Shown here piece by piece: positions 58,401-64,000 of a DNA stretch of 64,000 nt. The translations under genes and the position numbers were made by a program. The stretch covers positions 16,103 through 80,102 of the forward strand of contig JAZQQY010000062.1 of assembly GCA_045629285.1 (NCBI GenBank), given 5' to 3'. The notes beneath the pieces were generated by a model. The model was not told the DNA's origin, made no database searches, and worked only from the letters and a program-made list of their open reading frames with translations. The DNA comes from UBA1723 sp045629285. Its GTDB lineage: Bacteria; Bacteroidota; Bacteroidia; Bacteroidales; Paludibacteraceae. Within the stretch, counting starts at the first letter, position 1, and every line of letters starts with the position of its first letter.

Positions 58401-59380
58401 TATTTTGTAGGTTCAAATGTCTTTGGCTTACCAAGAAGAACTTGGTCAAAATGTCTGAATGTAACACTATCCTTTGAAAAACATGTAATGTTATCATTGA
58501 CTTTGTATCGCAACTTAAAATAGTATTCTTCCTCATTCAATTTGCCGTTCTTGTCTTCAAAGTCATAGACCTTGATTCGTGGAGTAGGGTATGGGAAAAT
58601 ATTAACTATTGTTCCACCGTTTTTCAGCTCAGTTTCGTTCTCGTCCACATATACAGCTCTGTCCAATAGCCCCACAAAATTTGATGTAGAATTAAGCCTT
58701 ACATAATGTGATTTCTTGTAGTCTTCTGTATCATAGATTCCATATACATTATCTGATATTTTGGGAATTGTGGATTCTGGACTTGACATCAAATCAATAT
58801 TGCCGCCGACACATCTGTATAGAGTTTTTATACACTTAGACGTGACTTCTGACGAACCAGTCAATTTTCTGTTATTGTTTCCTTCAACTCTCAATTCCAT
58901 GTCCCAAGAGAATCTAAAGTAAACAGTTATGTATGGCTTCTCTTTATACTTTGTTGTTGTTATGTCAAATGTGCATGTGTAAGCATTTATTACAGGTTCT
59001 GTCCAATCATCAGTGTAATCCAAAGAACCAGACCAACCTTTAGGACAACTTGTGCCACTGTCCCATGTTTTTTGCTTTCTTGTGTTTGGTATATCAGTCC
59101 AAGCTTCGTCTTCAATTTTGTATTGCCAACGAAGATCATAAGTCAAACTTATAATCTGATTTCTTACAAACCATCCATCATGACCACGACATGAAACTTT
59201 TGCTGATGGTGTTGAGATTGTGAAGTTAGCTGTCTCGTCAAAAGCACCTGTTGTATTTAAGTTTACGGATTTTATTTGTGGTTCTCCATCTTTAAAAAAC
59301 AACTTACTTTCGGTAGCGTTTGCTATCATGAATGCAGTAAACGCAATTAGAGTAGCCACAAATCTTTGAATCTGTTGCAT
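49313..59380 (-). CDS. Giant exported Ig-like surface protein with type IX sorting tail
   Basis: About 3,355 residues. I start at ATG 59380, not the frame opening at 59434: the element's leader word lies at 59399-59410 and the new start gives a signal peptide (MQQIQRFVATLIAFTAFMIA). The body is a chain of beta-sandwich, Ig/PKD-like repeats, with recurring patterns such as ICYG/ICNG/YLCNG, then GG, then Y-x-W about 20 residues on. The end (after a Lys-rich linker, VYVYPTHFDKELHIFCKGRY, YNTLGVAVLSGQ and PGYYTIVVNREEKKLIK) is a type A C-terminal domain of the type IX secretion system. It should be exported and anchored at the cell surface. It is the last gene of an operon with a TraO-like protein, suggesting contact with recipients; the function is inferred. 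Confidence 0.85.
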   Translation of the reverse strand: MQQIQRFVATLIAFTAFMIANATESKLFFKDGEPQIKSVNLNTTGAFDETANFTISTPSAKVSCRGHDGWFVRNQIISLTYDLRWQYKIEDEAWTDIPNTRKQKTWDSGTSCPKGWSGSLDYTDDWTEPVINAYTCTFDITTTKYKEKPYITVYFRFSWDMELRVEGNNNRKLTGSSEVTSKCIKTLYRCVGGNIDLMSSPESTIPKISDNVYGIYDTEDYKKSHYVRLNSTSNFVGLLDRAVYVDENETELKNGGTIVNIFPYPTPRIKVYDFEDKNGKLNEEEYYFKLRYKVNDNITCFSKDSVTFRHFDQVLLGKPKTFEPTKYICATGNTNSAITLNGVSVTNISEQKLSDYGIEYKWDYSLDGANWIEVESNSYISFKGSNLNVTSKFISSLGENDVIYFRPKAYLNTFDINVYAASDIVYEVYPYATPSTSNIQVSLTNNKVCANYEFDDKEGFITLQKKYSSDIFNPNISFTIVPSAERVESIDASKKELAKWKITDKLTSSTVYSINIEDSECRSNSVNLEASIKVEDVESNPEDEITLDGCSYKFEDGKLYIQAKKGATIKFGKNSRNYKYNLLEDDIKRQIPVSLTTFSSMKDKSYRIQKENSGVNSLGCAGEEIPVIIDIVEDIQGNNISFADKTTVKEQTFYLCNGDKNPKIVGLENITGGYGEQQIIWKVKYASGGSSVQIPNSENESYSLSAGVFQITEDCEIQRVIKRGNGTFESVSNTLKIKLYSAPEFNITKDGNLPLPLVDVCYEETPIFDITYTPEEPNMENRLAETTYRIATYKDVNGMKTKVDTLISGASKYNDWAFVYPATITATLNFCNTSVAASNSIKLNVKDDLTFGDKDFSYSCPILGNELEINSNIDDESEYSYKIGSTTFKSNTVKLPAVADGKLDGAKYVNATITRTLAECSKKQSIKIKNVLEPLGEKKLFVTESLDPSKSLVCESTEYHITDNEAEEENVRYSWSAKTTGASIKNNTSKDAVVSLLNGNEIYRTRTLGNNCEVKKDEIAIDILPKSTATPVISATASELCYGEELGISVTPIDGYKITSWEKTTEGKTNKLSNSYSFTELVKTSGDVEYAVTMANEKCPNYVIANKKSIQVAPNLKFENKDITIYPTDINKSLFSATTKTVTVKLTDTKDLGQSSVSFSFNGSKYNESFISGGEWSSSFPIVESDLEEGLFTGNVFRTYQLSKTKTCVSDTFPIYITPNNGFDAIAINTVGDNLKAGNVFYFCNKGKLQLENPVIRFNDKDMTEGYNLQWYKMTSSGVWYSIKGKTEDELEITTTGLENTSEFYKLEVSVTSGGKVYKQSSNVIEVRNVSAPNVNILLADGDLSFCYAGKSDITLQTNNLSNPDGVGETKNIYTWQNSLDGTKWNDIVATTIPNELNVAIEKKNDISTLNYIQNSMTKATYFRVVLTDLCGAKSTSNIIATSPYKELDLTAKDVVVLSNSLVQNKDSFEVKFFANYSDERFKYSYYNEDNDLITTTPNDLQSFKYNSVLGNSHKNFDFGFGKHKVSVEKIMSETGCKSNKLDVEYEIIAPLQIEVQDGITNACPNNDKQKGYINLVYMDGGLAENKTTATWYYRFENEEYFKKLDSSAPFEYTLKENDDADITDGRLSNINKLDRTCYFYAEVMNEGYPIKAVKTSVVKMEIHPNFKIQPATCNKPIYCYGEKVILSAGNVDTAYGNITYRWIDENDTDKHYAQTETLVLDALTEQTSFKRIATDGCGTTDEFTVDLTVRDKLEMESDEYIYATYTEKGKVPYIAIKDLTKVNSYVLSHIAQNGISDKTELKTQGNEILSFTSMPAVSYDLERFEIYKTDGYGCISVPDTFAITGIEKITAGTLVFENYGDTKTINICNGEKIGRVIDERIASGGSDIAFNWYYGEVDSDDLDDIRDNNGLPIRTSTFNADTTNFGKVVAQNVGRGNKIKKSFLYRTASINVIEPDGKLTLNIKYSDTLFINVAPTLSSCNIENLAGTIKAQESAYCGGAERSGAIVLTTDEGVEERYAMKNFGALMFGEDYELYGYWETSKGNQKNFIQATDASSYEEGLTNKYYIRDLDTTTFVRFTISDGCSTESTPAVALTVIGFEEDKAENYSITYKYIEHGDNIKVTNFDTNENEWYSNRNEKSLIGTNYFITLDSVTNATHLFHKRVKEVKNTICTEPNYFEIALDVHPVSHGGRIASSQQICVGDEFKDIKNYEGAFGGTDMFRYGWEITTDTADAFSWIKIENAYDDSLNYVSFRKKLANGKTNFIRRSANPIYNDEVISKENYTRYSNVIALETYKPLQTTDLEWSEPAKDAFCSNEIIPFIKTVSPTGGSAEYRKTRYNLDWMYSVDGTTWTTYQQTNISFGSEAEFNTQAMVYTFFEEKKRNQDVTFKVKAVFTDKECGEIESKVFSFKVWAETEMPELYIGADSCDSKYISFIVENDSSYYYNWTIGTDSINPVKTDFKEQYRMEFERHPAYIVEDGYSVQGMHKISGCKTPTKYFNVDSLPALHQNEIPSQQDIICYGSNLNIEHSAATGGTGSKSYLWQYSYDNEKWNNANTGKDFFYEDVRSDMYVRRLAFTDICKDTITSESVLYKVADKINAIDVVIEENLCKNQDMVVTLSDTLKSNFNIAVYGIDGDTKLTEINLENQTGKIKGNENEYNDFIVITWDSTYTCQSEVIKKRIYTRPGMNDILHSISSDEETVCEGSSIVISSINDYSQTESLKERFESSTDGKTWSLAKDNSSYTEKTSLVVNETTYFRSVLFNGCKDSVISNTIKVTSKQSIANPIELVVETKADGTVDLAGSNIDEASPLSLIVNDSTELSFKEKMSLGSDVEKIVLQSRKGYASIYPDMQCYSHISIKPLKDGKIFTECKSTGKQIVGENVINVTEDATYEWYKYDSHSDMFFFTDITDKNLSLTEDEEGSRMFRKTISSNGNITYILNSNVITINANGPVLTKISPLEKDSLIGMNLKVSDYYVQLNMGMSATLSCYIDETSTGEWQTSADGVNWSMAQKFDSTRLAEQHLLIEPTESVYYRIMATNSCGTTTGDSIYVSMSAIEPITEGCIEVSIDDCAGTAKVRCYDDENKHLYGTYAYSFVVGGTYTDIMDVNENGVGITGIRGEVDVTIKKTHIASGVSTTYIKRIDLSDNVNATFSLLVDGVEYASSDITESWLADVTATSSVELASGTKIQLSNRSANGTSFKWEVYYDGIKMATSTVESPLLYVYNEGQYSFNLTAFSGKCESKAEWKNGVTVLNGTLRSLTVEDYEDDFIVENDFKKKSKTKIDPVVYVYPTHFDKELHIFCKGRYDYVLYNTLGVAVLSGQGNDNTTITTEKITPGYYTIVVNREEKKLIK

Positions 59381-59398
59381 AAATCTTTCTATTAAAGT

Positions 59399-59410
59399 TA
59401 ATTTTTGTAA
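59399..59410 (-). promoter_or_regulatory. Conserved leader word before the giant gene
   Basis: TTACAAAAATTA on the minus strand, followed by a TTTAATAGAAA stretch shared with the mobA leader (as TTTGATAGAAA) and then the ATG. This is the intergenic gap after the TraO-like gene. Confidence 0.75.
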
Positions 59411-59421
59411 TACTTTTCTTT

Positions 59422-59958
59422 TTACTTGTTCCAAACATATCTCAGTCCGAGAGAGAAGTTTGGTTTGAGATAACTATCTCCGTTTCCGAATAATAGATAC
59501 TGTTGTGCTCCAAGAACTATAGCAAGCTTTTGTGTCGGATAGAACTCAAATGTTGTTCCTACATTTGCACCTCCTACTATTCCAGACTTTTCTGCGTCTA
59601 AGGCTTCACATGTCCATTTGTCGTAACCGACATTTCCCATTAAGTCGATGTCTATAAACATCCATGTTGCAGGATGAAAACACATTATTTCGACTCCTCC
59701 TCCGAACAAAAACTGATTGCTGAAATCTGAGTTGCCGAATGTAGCTCTTTCCATGTCTATTTGACAGAGTAGGGCAGTACGTTGATTGAAGCATAGCTCA
59801 TACTCTAAGCCGACATCAAACTTGTTTTTTGTTCCTTTACCAAACCTTGCACCTACAGCTTGCTGACCTTTAGTATGCAATATGCTGACTTTTTCATGCT
59901 CAGCGTAAACTGATGATAACGAGAATAATGCTATCATAAGTGTAATTAGATATTTCAT
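59422..59958 (-). CDS. traO: TraO-like outer-membrane conjugation protein
   Basis: 178 residues with a signal peptide (MKYLITLMIALFSLSSVYAE) and a beta-barrel-like pattern. The C-terminal half (VGGANVGTTFEFYPTQKLAIV, then LGAQQYLLFGNG, ending FSLGLRYVWNK) matches the layout of TraO of Bacteroides conjugative transposons, which also ends in a strand with a terminal aromatic/Asn residue. If so, TraO is uncoupled from the traA-M operon here. The lipoprotein gene ends 4 bases before it and the giant surface gene follows after 41 bases. A generic small beta-barrel protein is the alternative. Confidence 0.62.
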   Translation of the reverse strand: MKYLITLMIALFSLSSVYAEHEKVSILHTKGQQAVGARFGKGTKNKFDVGLEYELCFNQRTALLCQIDMERATFGNSDFSNQFLFGGGVEIMCFHPATWMFIDIDLMGNVGYDKWTCEALDAEKSGIVGGANVGTTFEFYPTQKLAIVLGAQQYLLFGNGDSYLKPNFSLGLRYVWNK

Positions 59959-59962
59959 AATC

Positions 59963-61135
59963 TTACTCTATGTATATTTTTTCAGTTACATAATCGCTCC
60001 ATAATCCGTATTCGTCCTGGCATCGAACAGAAATAGTGTGTTCACCCTTTGTTTGGAATATGTGGTTGATTTCATTCCTTGATGTAGGTGTGATAAAGTC
60101 AACCTCAGTTACTCCCTCTAATTCTTCCTTCTTCTTTCCGAATGTTGCATAATAGAAGCACCAATCGTTTCCGTCATACTGAACTGTGCTTTCAAAAGCA
60201 TCATAGTATAGATAGCCGTCAAAAATTGCAGACTCCATACCTGTCTTCTTATCTGCAGAAGTCCAATTTATTGAAAGCTTCTTGCTTCCAAGTTTAAATG
60301 GAGTGTGGTCAAAAATGTATGACCATTTGATTATCTTATGACCATCTGGATCTTGCCCTCCTGCAATAAACTTATATTCATTTGTCTCCTTGTCAATGCA
60401 AGAATACTGAATTGTTGGGATTGGCTGAGTGTTGGGTTTGATCTTTACCAATACATATTCAGTAGAAGAAACTCCAATTTTGTTTGTCGCAGTTAGAGCA
60501 AAACGTGCTGACACCTCCTTTGAAAACGGAATCTCATGCAATAATGATGTTTGGGAGACATATTGGTATTTCACAACATCTTCCATTGCATTTGTGTTGA
60601 ATGCGTAATTCACGATTGTTTTAAGATAGTCATGAACCAAATCTTGTGCTTTTTTCTCTTGGTTCAATGAGAATACGAATTTGCCTTTGGACTTTGACAA
60701 GCTTAGAGCAGGCTCTTTGATTGTTCTGTCTGAATATTGGTCTAATGTAACCTCTCTATTGGTAAGATTTATATCTATTGATGTTGCCTTGTTGGTGAAA
60801 GTGCAAATTTCATCCCCAAAGAAATACAATAACTCTTCTGCAAATACACCATTGGCTTGATTGTCTGCAGGAAGACTTTGGAACTGGAAATCGTAAGTGC
60901 ATTCCTTTCCGTAAGGATCGTTGATGGAAAAACTCAATGTGTCGGGCTTTCCGAAACCAACCTCAATGACTCTGTACTTCTTTCCTTCCCAGAACTCACT
61001 ACTCATTGTGTCGTTGGTAGTGGTCATGTCGATGATTGGAGCATCACCTTTTTCAAGGAAATAATCATCTCTGGTGTCGCATGAACTCATGGACACTAAG
61101 AATGCACTAAACCAAAATAATTTGATTCTGCTCAT
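59963..61135 (-). CDS. Lipoprotein with Ig/PKD-like region
   Basis: 390 residues. The signal peptide ends in a lipobox (FLVSMSSC), so Cys 19 or so is lipidated. The mature protein has a middle region with beta strands and a C-terminal PKD/Ig-like part (about 240-385: GGQDPDGHKIIKWSYIFDHT, KGEHTISVRCQDEYGLWSDY). No family name is certain. It probably sits at the outer membrane, next to the TraO-like protein and giant adhesin encoded in the same operon, perhaps as their anchor. Related putative PKD lipoproteins are common in Bacteroidetes. Confidence 0.75.
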   Translation of the reverse strand: MSRIKLFWFSAFLVSMSSCDTRDDYFLEKGDAPIIDMTTTNDTMSSEFWEGKKYRVIEVGFGKPDTLSFSINDPYGKECTYDFQFQSLPADNQANGVFAEELLYFFGDEICTFTNKATSIDINLTNREVTLDQYSDRTIKEPALSLSKSKGKFVFSLNQEKKAQDLVHDYLKTIVNYAFNTNAMEDVVKYQYVSQTSLLHEIPFSKEVSARFALTATNKIGVSSTEYVLVKIKPNTQPIPTIQYSCIDKETNEYKFIAGGQDPDGHKIIKWSYIFDHTPFKLGSKKLSINWTSADKKTGMESAIFDGYLYYDAFESTVQYDGNDWCFYYATFGKKKEELEGVTEVDFITPTSRNEINHIFQTKGEHTISVRCQDEYGLWSDYVTEKIYIE

Positions 61136-61141
61136 ATTTAC

Positions 61142-61318
61142 TTATTTGATTAAATTTTCAAGATTCGTTAGAGCCTTTTGAAACTCTTCGTTAGAAATAT
61201 CCTCGATGTCGTCATCGTACAGCATAAATTCTTTCATGCTCTCTTTCTGTTCGTCAGTCAATTTCAAGCCAAGTTCTGCTTCGTATTCAGCGAACTGCTC
61301 TGCTAAACTCATTCCCAT
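61142..61318 (-). CDS. 58-residue acidic protein, first gene of the surface operon
   Basis: Translated by eye: it starts MGMSLAEQFAEYEAELGLKL and ends KALTNLENLIK, with an acidic YDDDIEDISNEE stretch. It is helical and acidic with no known motif. The stop is 6 bases from the lipoprotein start. A consensus promoter with operator lies directly upstream. It could be a regulator or a small chaperone; nothing in the sequence decides. Confidence 0.75.
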   Translation of the reverse strand: MGMSLAEQFAEYEAELGLKLTDEQKESMKEFMLYDDDIEDISNEEFQKALTNLENLIK

Positions 61319-61356
61319 AATTTTTTCTATTAAATAAACAGTAAACTTATCTTCTT

Positions 61357-61396
61357 ATCACTATGCAAATATAGTGATTTTAAATGATTTTTACAA
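61357..61396 (-). promoter_or_regulatory. Surface operon promoter with inverted-repeat operator
   Basis: On the minus strand TTG (61396-61394), 20-base spacer, TATATTTG (61373-61366). ATCACTAT (61357-61364), 6 bases, ATAGTGAT (61371-61378) is a perfect inverted repeat straddling the -7 box, so a repressor would compete with polymerase. The half-site matches the one in the internal tra promoter at 30668-30698. The rest of 61397-61509 is A/T-rich without other features. Confidence 0.85.
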
Positions 61397-61509
61397 GTGT
61401 TAAATATTTAATTTTTATTACTTTATGATAAAAATTGCCTTTATATCTTATTATATTAAGATATATTATCTGATATAAAAAACAAAGATTTTTATCTTTT
61501 TTTCATCTA

Positions 61510-63138
61510 TCAGATTCCTAATCCTTTTTTTGCAGGATGCTTGATAGATGTTTCCTGTTTATATTCCTTAAAGTCTATTATCGCAATACGATAATTTAAT
61601 TCTACGAGTTTGGAAAATATTTTGTCTGATGTTGTGTGATGGAACTCGGCTACATCCAAATGATTTTCTTTTCCTTCGGAAGACATTGCTTTCGGGTAAT
61701 CTGATGGATATGAAATTTTACTTATTTTAATTTCTTCCATATCTAACTTTTTAAGAATTTCGGCATCTTTTCCATAGACCTTTTTATAATCATTGTCTTG
61801 TACCAAGATGATAGTGTTGGAATACTTCTCCTTCAATGCTTCAATCTCTTTCAAGTCTGGAAATTTTGAAGACATAGCCTCTTTTGTATAAGATGATTCT
61901 TCTTTATTAAGAGAAGGTTTTACTTCTTCTTTCAAAGTTTTCTTTTCTGCATTGTCAATGGCTTCAATTATATTATCTACAGACTCTCCTAAAATTATCT
62001 TAGCACATATAGCAGGATGTATTTTTGCTGTGTCACTTGAAAACTCTATTTGTGCAGCTGTCTTCCAGTTGACCTTGCCATCAACTTCTTCACGGAGTCT
62101 GATGTTAGTGTAAGTTCCTCCAAGAATATTGGCATAGTCTTTGAGAATTTCTCTTGCTTCCTTATTGATGAACCACGGAATTTTGATTGTGGCAGCATCT
62201 GGAGAAAACTCATTGGTCAAATCAGTCCTTTTCCCTGCACTTTGAGCAAATATTGTTTCCAATTTTTGGTTGTTCTCCAATATCTTTTCTTTTGATATTG
62301 ATATTGCTCCATTTAGGTCTAACTTATTGTAGTCTATGTTTTGCTTATCAACAGCTGATTCTTGTTTTGCAGAGGATAACATTTGTTGTTTCAGTGCTTC
62401 TTCCTTTTGTGCAAGAATGCTATAGAATGATATCGTTTTTCTTCTTAATTTCTTAGATTCGATCTGAAATTTTGCCTCATAATGAGACATTCCTTCAAAT
62501 CCGTCTTTGTACTTGTATTTCTTGTAAGATTCTTCCAATAGCCCGTTTGACTCTTCTTTGTCTATGTGACGAAGTGAAGATAGCTGTTCATCTGTCACAC
62601 CTAACTGTTTGCCATATCTGCTTGCAGCGAGACTTGTAACAGCAATTACCTTACCACCGTTATCCTCAATATAGTTTTTAAGCGAGTTCAAAGTCATTCC
62701 AGAGGTGAAAACATCATCTACCAAAATATAGTTATTGCCCTTTTTGACATTGCCTTGCCAATGATCATTGCTCAGAACTCGGTCTTCCCAAGTTGCATCT
62801 GTATTATGTTGGAGATTTTTCTTGTAGAAAGACAAGTCAACAGGCATTCCACTCATTTCACTTAGCTTTTCTGCTAATGCAATAGGCAGCTGATTTTTTG
62901 AATTTTCCTTGTCTGAACCCATTATTGGTATGAGTGTAGCATCTTTATAGTCAGCTAATCTCTTATATTCTTCTCGATCTTTGACTATAGATTCAACTAC
63001 ATCTTTAGCATGAAATAGAGAACCATTCTTCTTGGCTTCTTTATAGGATGGATGTGCTGTCAATGTGTAAACATTTGTAACTGATACACATTGATTCTCC
63101 CATTTTTTGTCTATATTTTCCCAGTTTATAATCCCCAT
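61510..63138 (-). CDS. Phosphoribosyltransferase-domain protein with element-type tail
   Basis: 542 residues. Residues about 1-185 form a type I phosphoribosyltransferase fold: NNYILVDDVFTSGMTLNSL (about 137-155) is the PRPP-binding signature. A helical middle follows, then a domain at about 315-390 (ILKDYANILGGTYTNIRL, IHPAICAKIILGESVDNII) homologous to one in the neighbouring 215-residue protein, and a C-terminal domain resembling an element-associated, Toprim-like or nuclease-like region. I cannot name its substrate. It ends KKGLGI, like the relaxase tail (KKGMGI). It may modify nucleotides or DNA on arrival in the recipient; this is speculation. Confidence 0.72.
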   Translation of the reverse strand: MGIINWENIDKKWENQCVSVTNVYTLTAHPSYKEAKKNGSLFHAKDVVESIVKDREEYKRLADYKDATLIPIMGSDKENSKNQLPIALAEKLSEMSGMPVDLSFYKKNLQHNTDATWEDRVLSNDHWQGNVKKGNNYILVDDVFTSGMTLNSLKNYIEDNGGKVIAVTSLAASRYGKQLGVTDEQLSSLRHIDKEESNGLLEESYKKYKYKDGFEGMSHYEAKFQIESKKLRRKTISFYSILAQKEEALKQQMLSSAKQESAVDKQNIDYNKLDLNGAISISKEKILENNQKLETIFAQSAGKRTDLTNEFSPDAATIKIPWFINKEAREILKDYANILGGTYTNIRLREEVDGKVNWKTAAQIEFSSDTAKIHPAICAKIILGESVDNIIEAIDNAEKKTLKEEVKPSLNKEESSYTKEAMSSKFPDLKEIEALKEKYSNTIILVQDNDYKKVYGKDAEILKKLDMEEIKISKISYPSDYPKAMSSEGKENHLDVAEFHHTTSDKIFSKLVELNYRIAIIDFKEYKQETSIKHPAKKGLGI

Positions 63139-63199
63139 ATATCAATTCAATAAGTTGTCAGTAACACTTCTAAAGTGCTACTGACAATTAGAACTAAGA

Positions 63200-63847
63200 T
63201 TAAATAGAAATACCTTTGCTTTTCTTGACTGGAGTTTTCTCCAATTCTTGTTTAATTTCAACTCTTTGTGATTCAAGTTCAGACTGTCTTTTGCTCAATT
63301 TTTCTATTATTGCTTCTTTAGTTGCTCCCTTGATTATGTCTGCACATATTTCAGCACCGAATTTGTTGTTTTCTTCAAAGGTTATTGAAGCTTTTTCTTC
63401 TCCAGACCTGGCATTGAATGTGCCTCCCAATACTTCTGCGTAATGCTTCAACATTTCAACCTGATTAGGCAGTAGTTCGTTTGAGAGAACAACCTTGTTC
63501 TTTTCTTCAAGAACTATCGGTTTTACACCTTCTGCCACCTCGTTGAACTGAGAGATAGCAGCGAATGCTCTTGATACAGCCATATCCACTTCGGAAACCT
63601 TTTCCTCTGCTGATAATATGATTTCCTGTTTCTCCATGTATGGAGCAAGCTTGTTGTCTATGACTTTCGTCGCCTTTTCTACTTCGTCCAAAACATCTTT
63701 CAGATATTCTGGATCCTGAGATAGTTTAGTTAGCCAAGCTTCCAAATAATGTGCTGAATTGTCTTGCTCTATGGATGTCGTAATTCCGAGTTTTGAACCA
63801 CTGAATGCTGCCGACAATTCTGCGACCAACTCTTCTTTTTTATCCAA
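63200..63847 (-). CDS. Element protein of 215 residues, shared domain, TTG start
   Basis: 215 residues. The only plausible start in frame is a TTG at 63847; there is no upstream ATG before a stop at about 63900, and TAATTTTG across the start looks like a -7 box, so the start is uncertain and truncation is possible. The N-terminal ~110 residues are helical; about 125-200 (MLKHYAEVLGGTF, FGAEICADIIKGATKEAII) is homologous to the middle domain of the phosphoribosyltransferase protein next door. The C-terminus (PVKKSKGISI) has the lysine-rich tail shared with the relaxase. No function is known. It is the first gene seen of the minus block, 61 bases upstream of its neighbour. Confidence 0.7.
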   Translation of the reverse strand: MDKKEELVAELSAAFSGSKLGITTSIEQDNSAHYLEAWLTKLSQDPEYLKDVLDEVEKATKVIDNKLAPYMEKQEIILSAEEKVSEVDMAVSRAFAAISQFNEVAEGVKPIVLEEKNKVVLSNELLPNQVEMLKHYAEVLGGTFNARSGEEKASITFEENNKFGAEICADIIKGATKEAIIEKLSKRQSELESQRVEIKQELEKTPVKKSKGISI

Positions 63848-63967
63848 AATTACGTATAAGATGGATTTTCCTAAAACTAATATTATACGAAATTGTTTCT
63901 CTAATTATCTGAATATGTGCTCATAAATGTTATATTTTTTAGGATAATATTTCTTCGGTAAATAGTA

Positions 63968-63985
63968 CTGGGAGTTTCCTCCCAG
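63968..63985. terminator. Hairpin at the right edge
   Basis: CTGGGAG, loop TTTC, CTCCCAG: a perfect 7-bp GC-rich stem near the window end. It probably terminates a gene beyond the edge or one on the other strand. Nothing else is supported in 63848-64000. Confidence 0.5.
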
Positions 63986-64000
63986 CACATTTGTTCGTTT

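Noticed and set aside
59381..59434. Upstream start of the giant protein, overlapping the TraO-like gene
   Set aside because: The extra 18 residues cover the conserved leader, and the signal peptide begins at the later ATG.

Overview
The window is from a Bacteroidetes genome, most likely order Bacteroidales. The evidence is the promoter style (a TTG box, about 20 bases, then a TAnnTTTG box), the near absence of Shine-Dalgarno sites, a GT3-type glycogen synthase beside an alpha-glucan phosphorylase, a type IX secretion C-terminal domain, and a Bacteroides-type tra/mob gene set. I cannot name the genus.

Bases 1-18,500 are chromosomal core, all on the + strand: the 3' part of a large beta-rich protein with a fibronectin type III partner, clpC and a small PspC-domain gene, uvrB, a uvrD/pcrA-type helicase, ridA, glycogen synthase and alpha-glucan phosphorylase. 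Two hairpin terminators follow.

From about 18.5-18.9 kb to the right edge the content is that of an integrative conjugative element (ICE) whose right end lies outside the window. In order it has a RepL-like replication initiator, a tyrosine integrase, a 58-residue histone H1-like gene, and a minus-strand transfer operon (traM, L, K, J, I, G, a DEDDh exonuclease, traF, traE, two small genes, traB, traA). An 800-base divergent intergenic region follows, with ten tandem 32/40-bp repeats and several large hairpins (probable oriT region). Then come mobA-like and MOBP relaxase genes, an AbiE-type toxin-antitoxin pair, a VirD4-type coupling protein, a gene-free stretch with a candidate small RNA, and a type I restriction-modification locus. 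The hsdS genes form an inversion cassette whose own recombinase gene carries a frameshift.

The last 15 kb is a minus-strand block: a 215-residue protein, a phosphoribosyltransferase-domain protein that shares a domain with it, a 58-residue acidic protein, a lipoprotein, a TraO-like protein and a giant (about 3,355-residue) exported, Ig-like, type IX-sorted surface protein. I found no TraN, TraP or TraQ; they may lie to the right.

Three kinds of signal link the element's parts. An identical 12-base leader word (TTACAAAAATTA) precedes traA, traE, mobA, the coupling protein and the giant surface protein. A palindrome with ATCACTA half-sites overlaps two consensus promoters 30 kb apart. A common C-terminal tail, ending G-[MLI]-[GS]-I after lysines, occurs on the relaxase and two other proteins and could be a transfer signal. 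My best candidate for an undescribed system is the giant type IX adhesin operon carried by, and apparently co-regulated with, a conjugation element.
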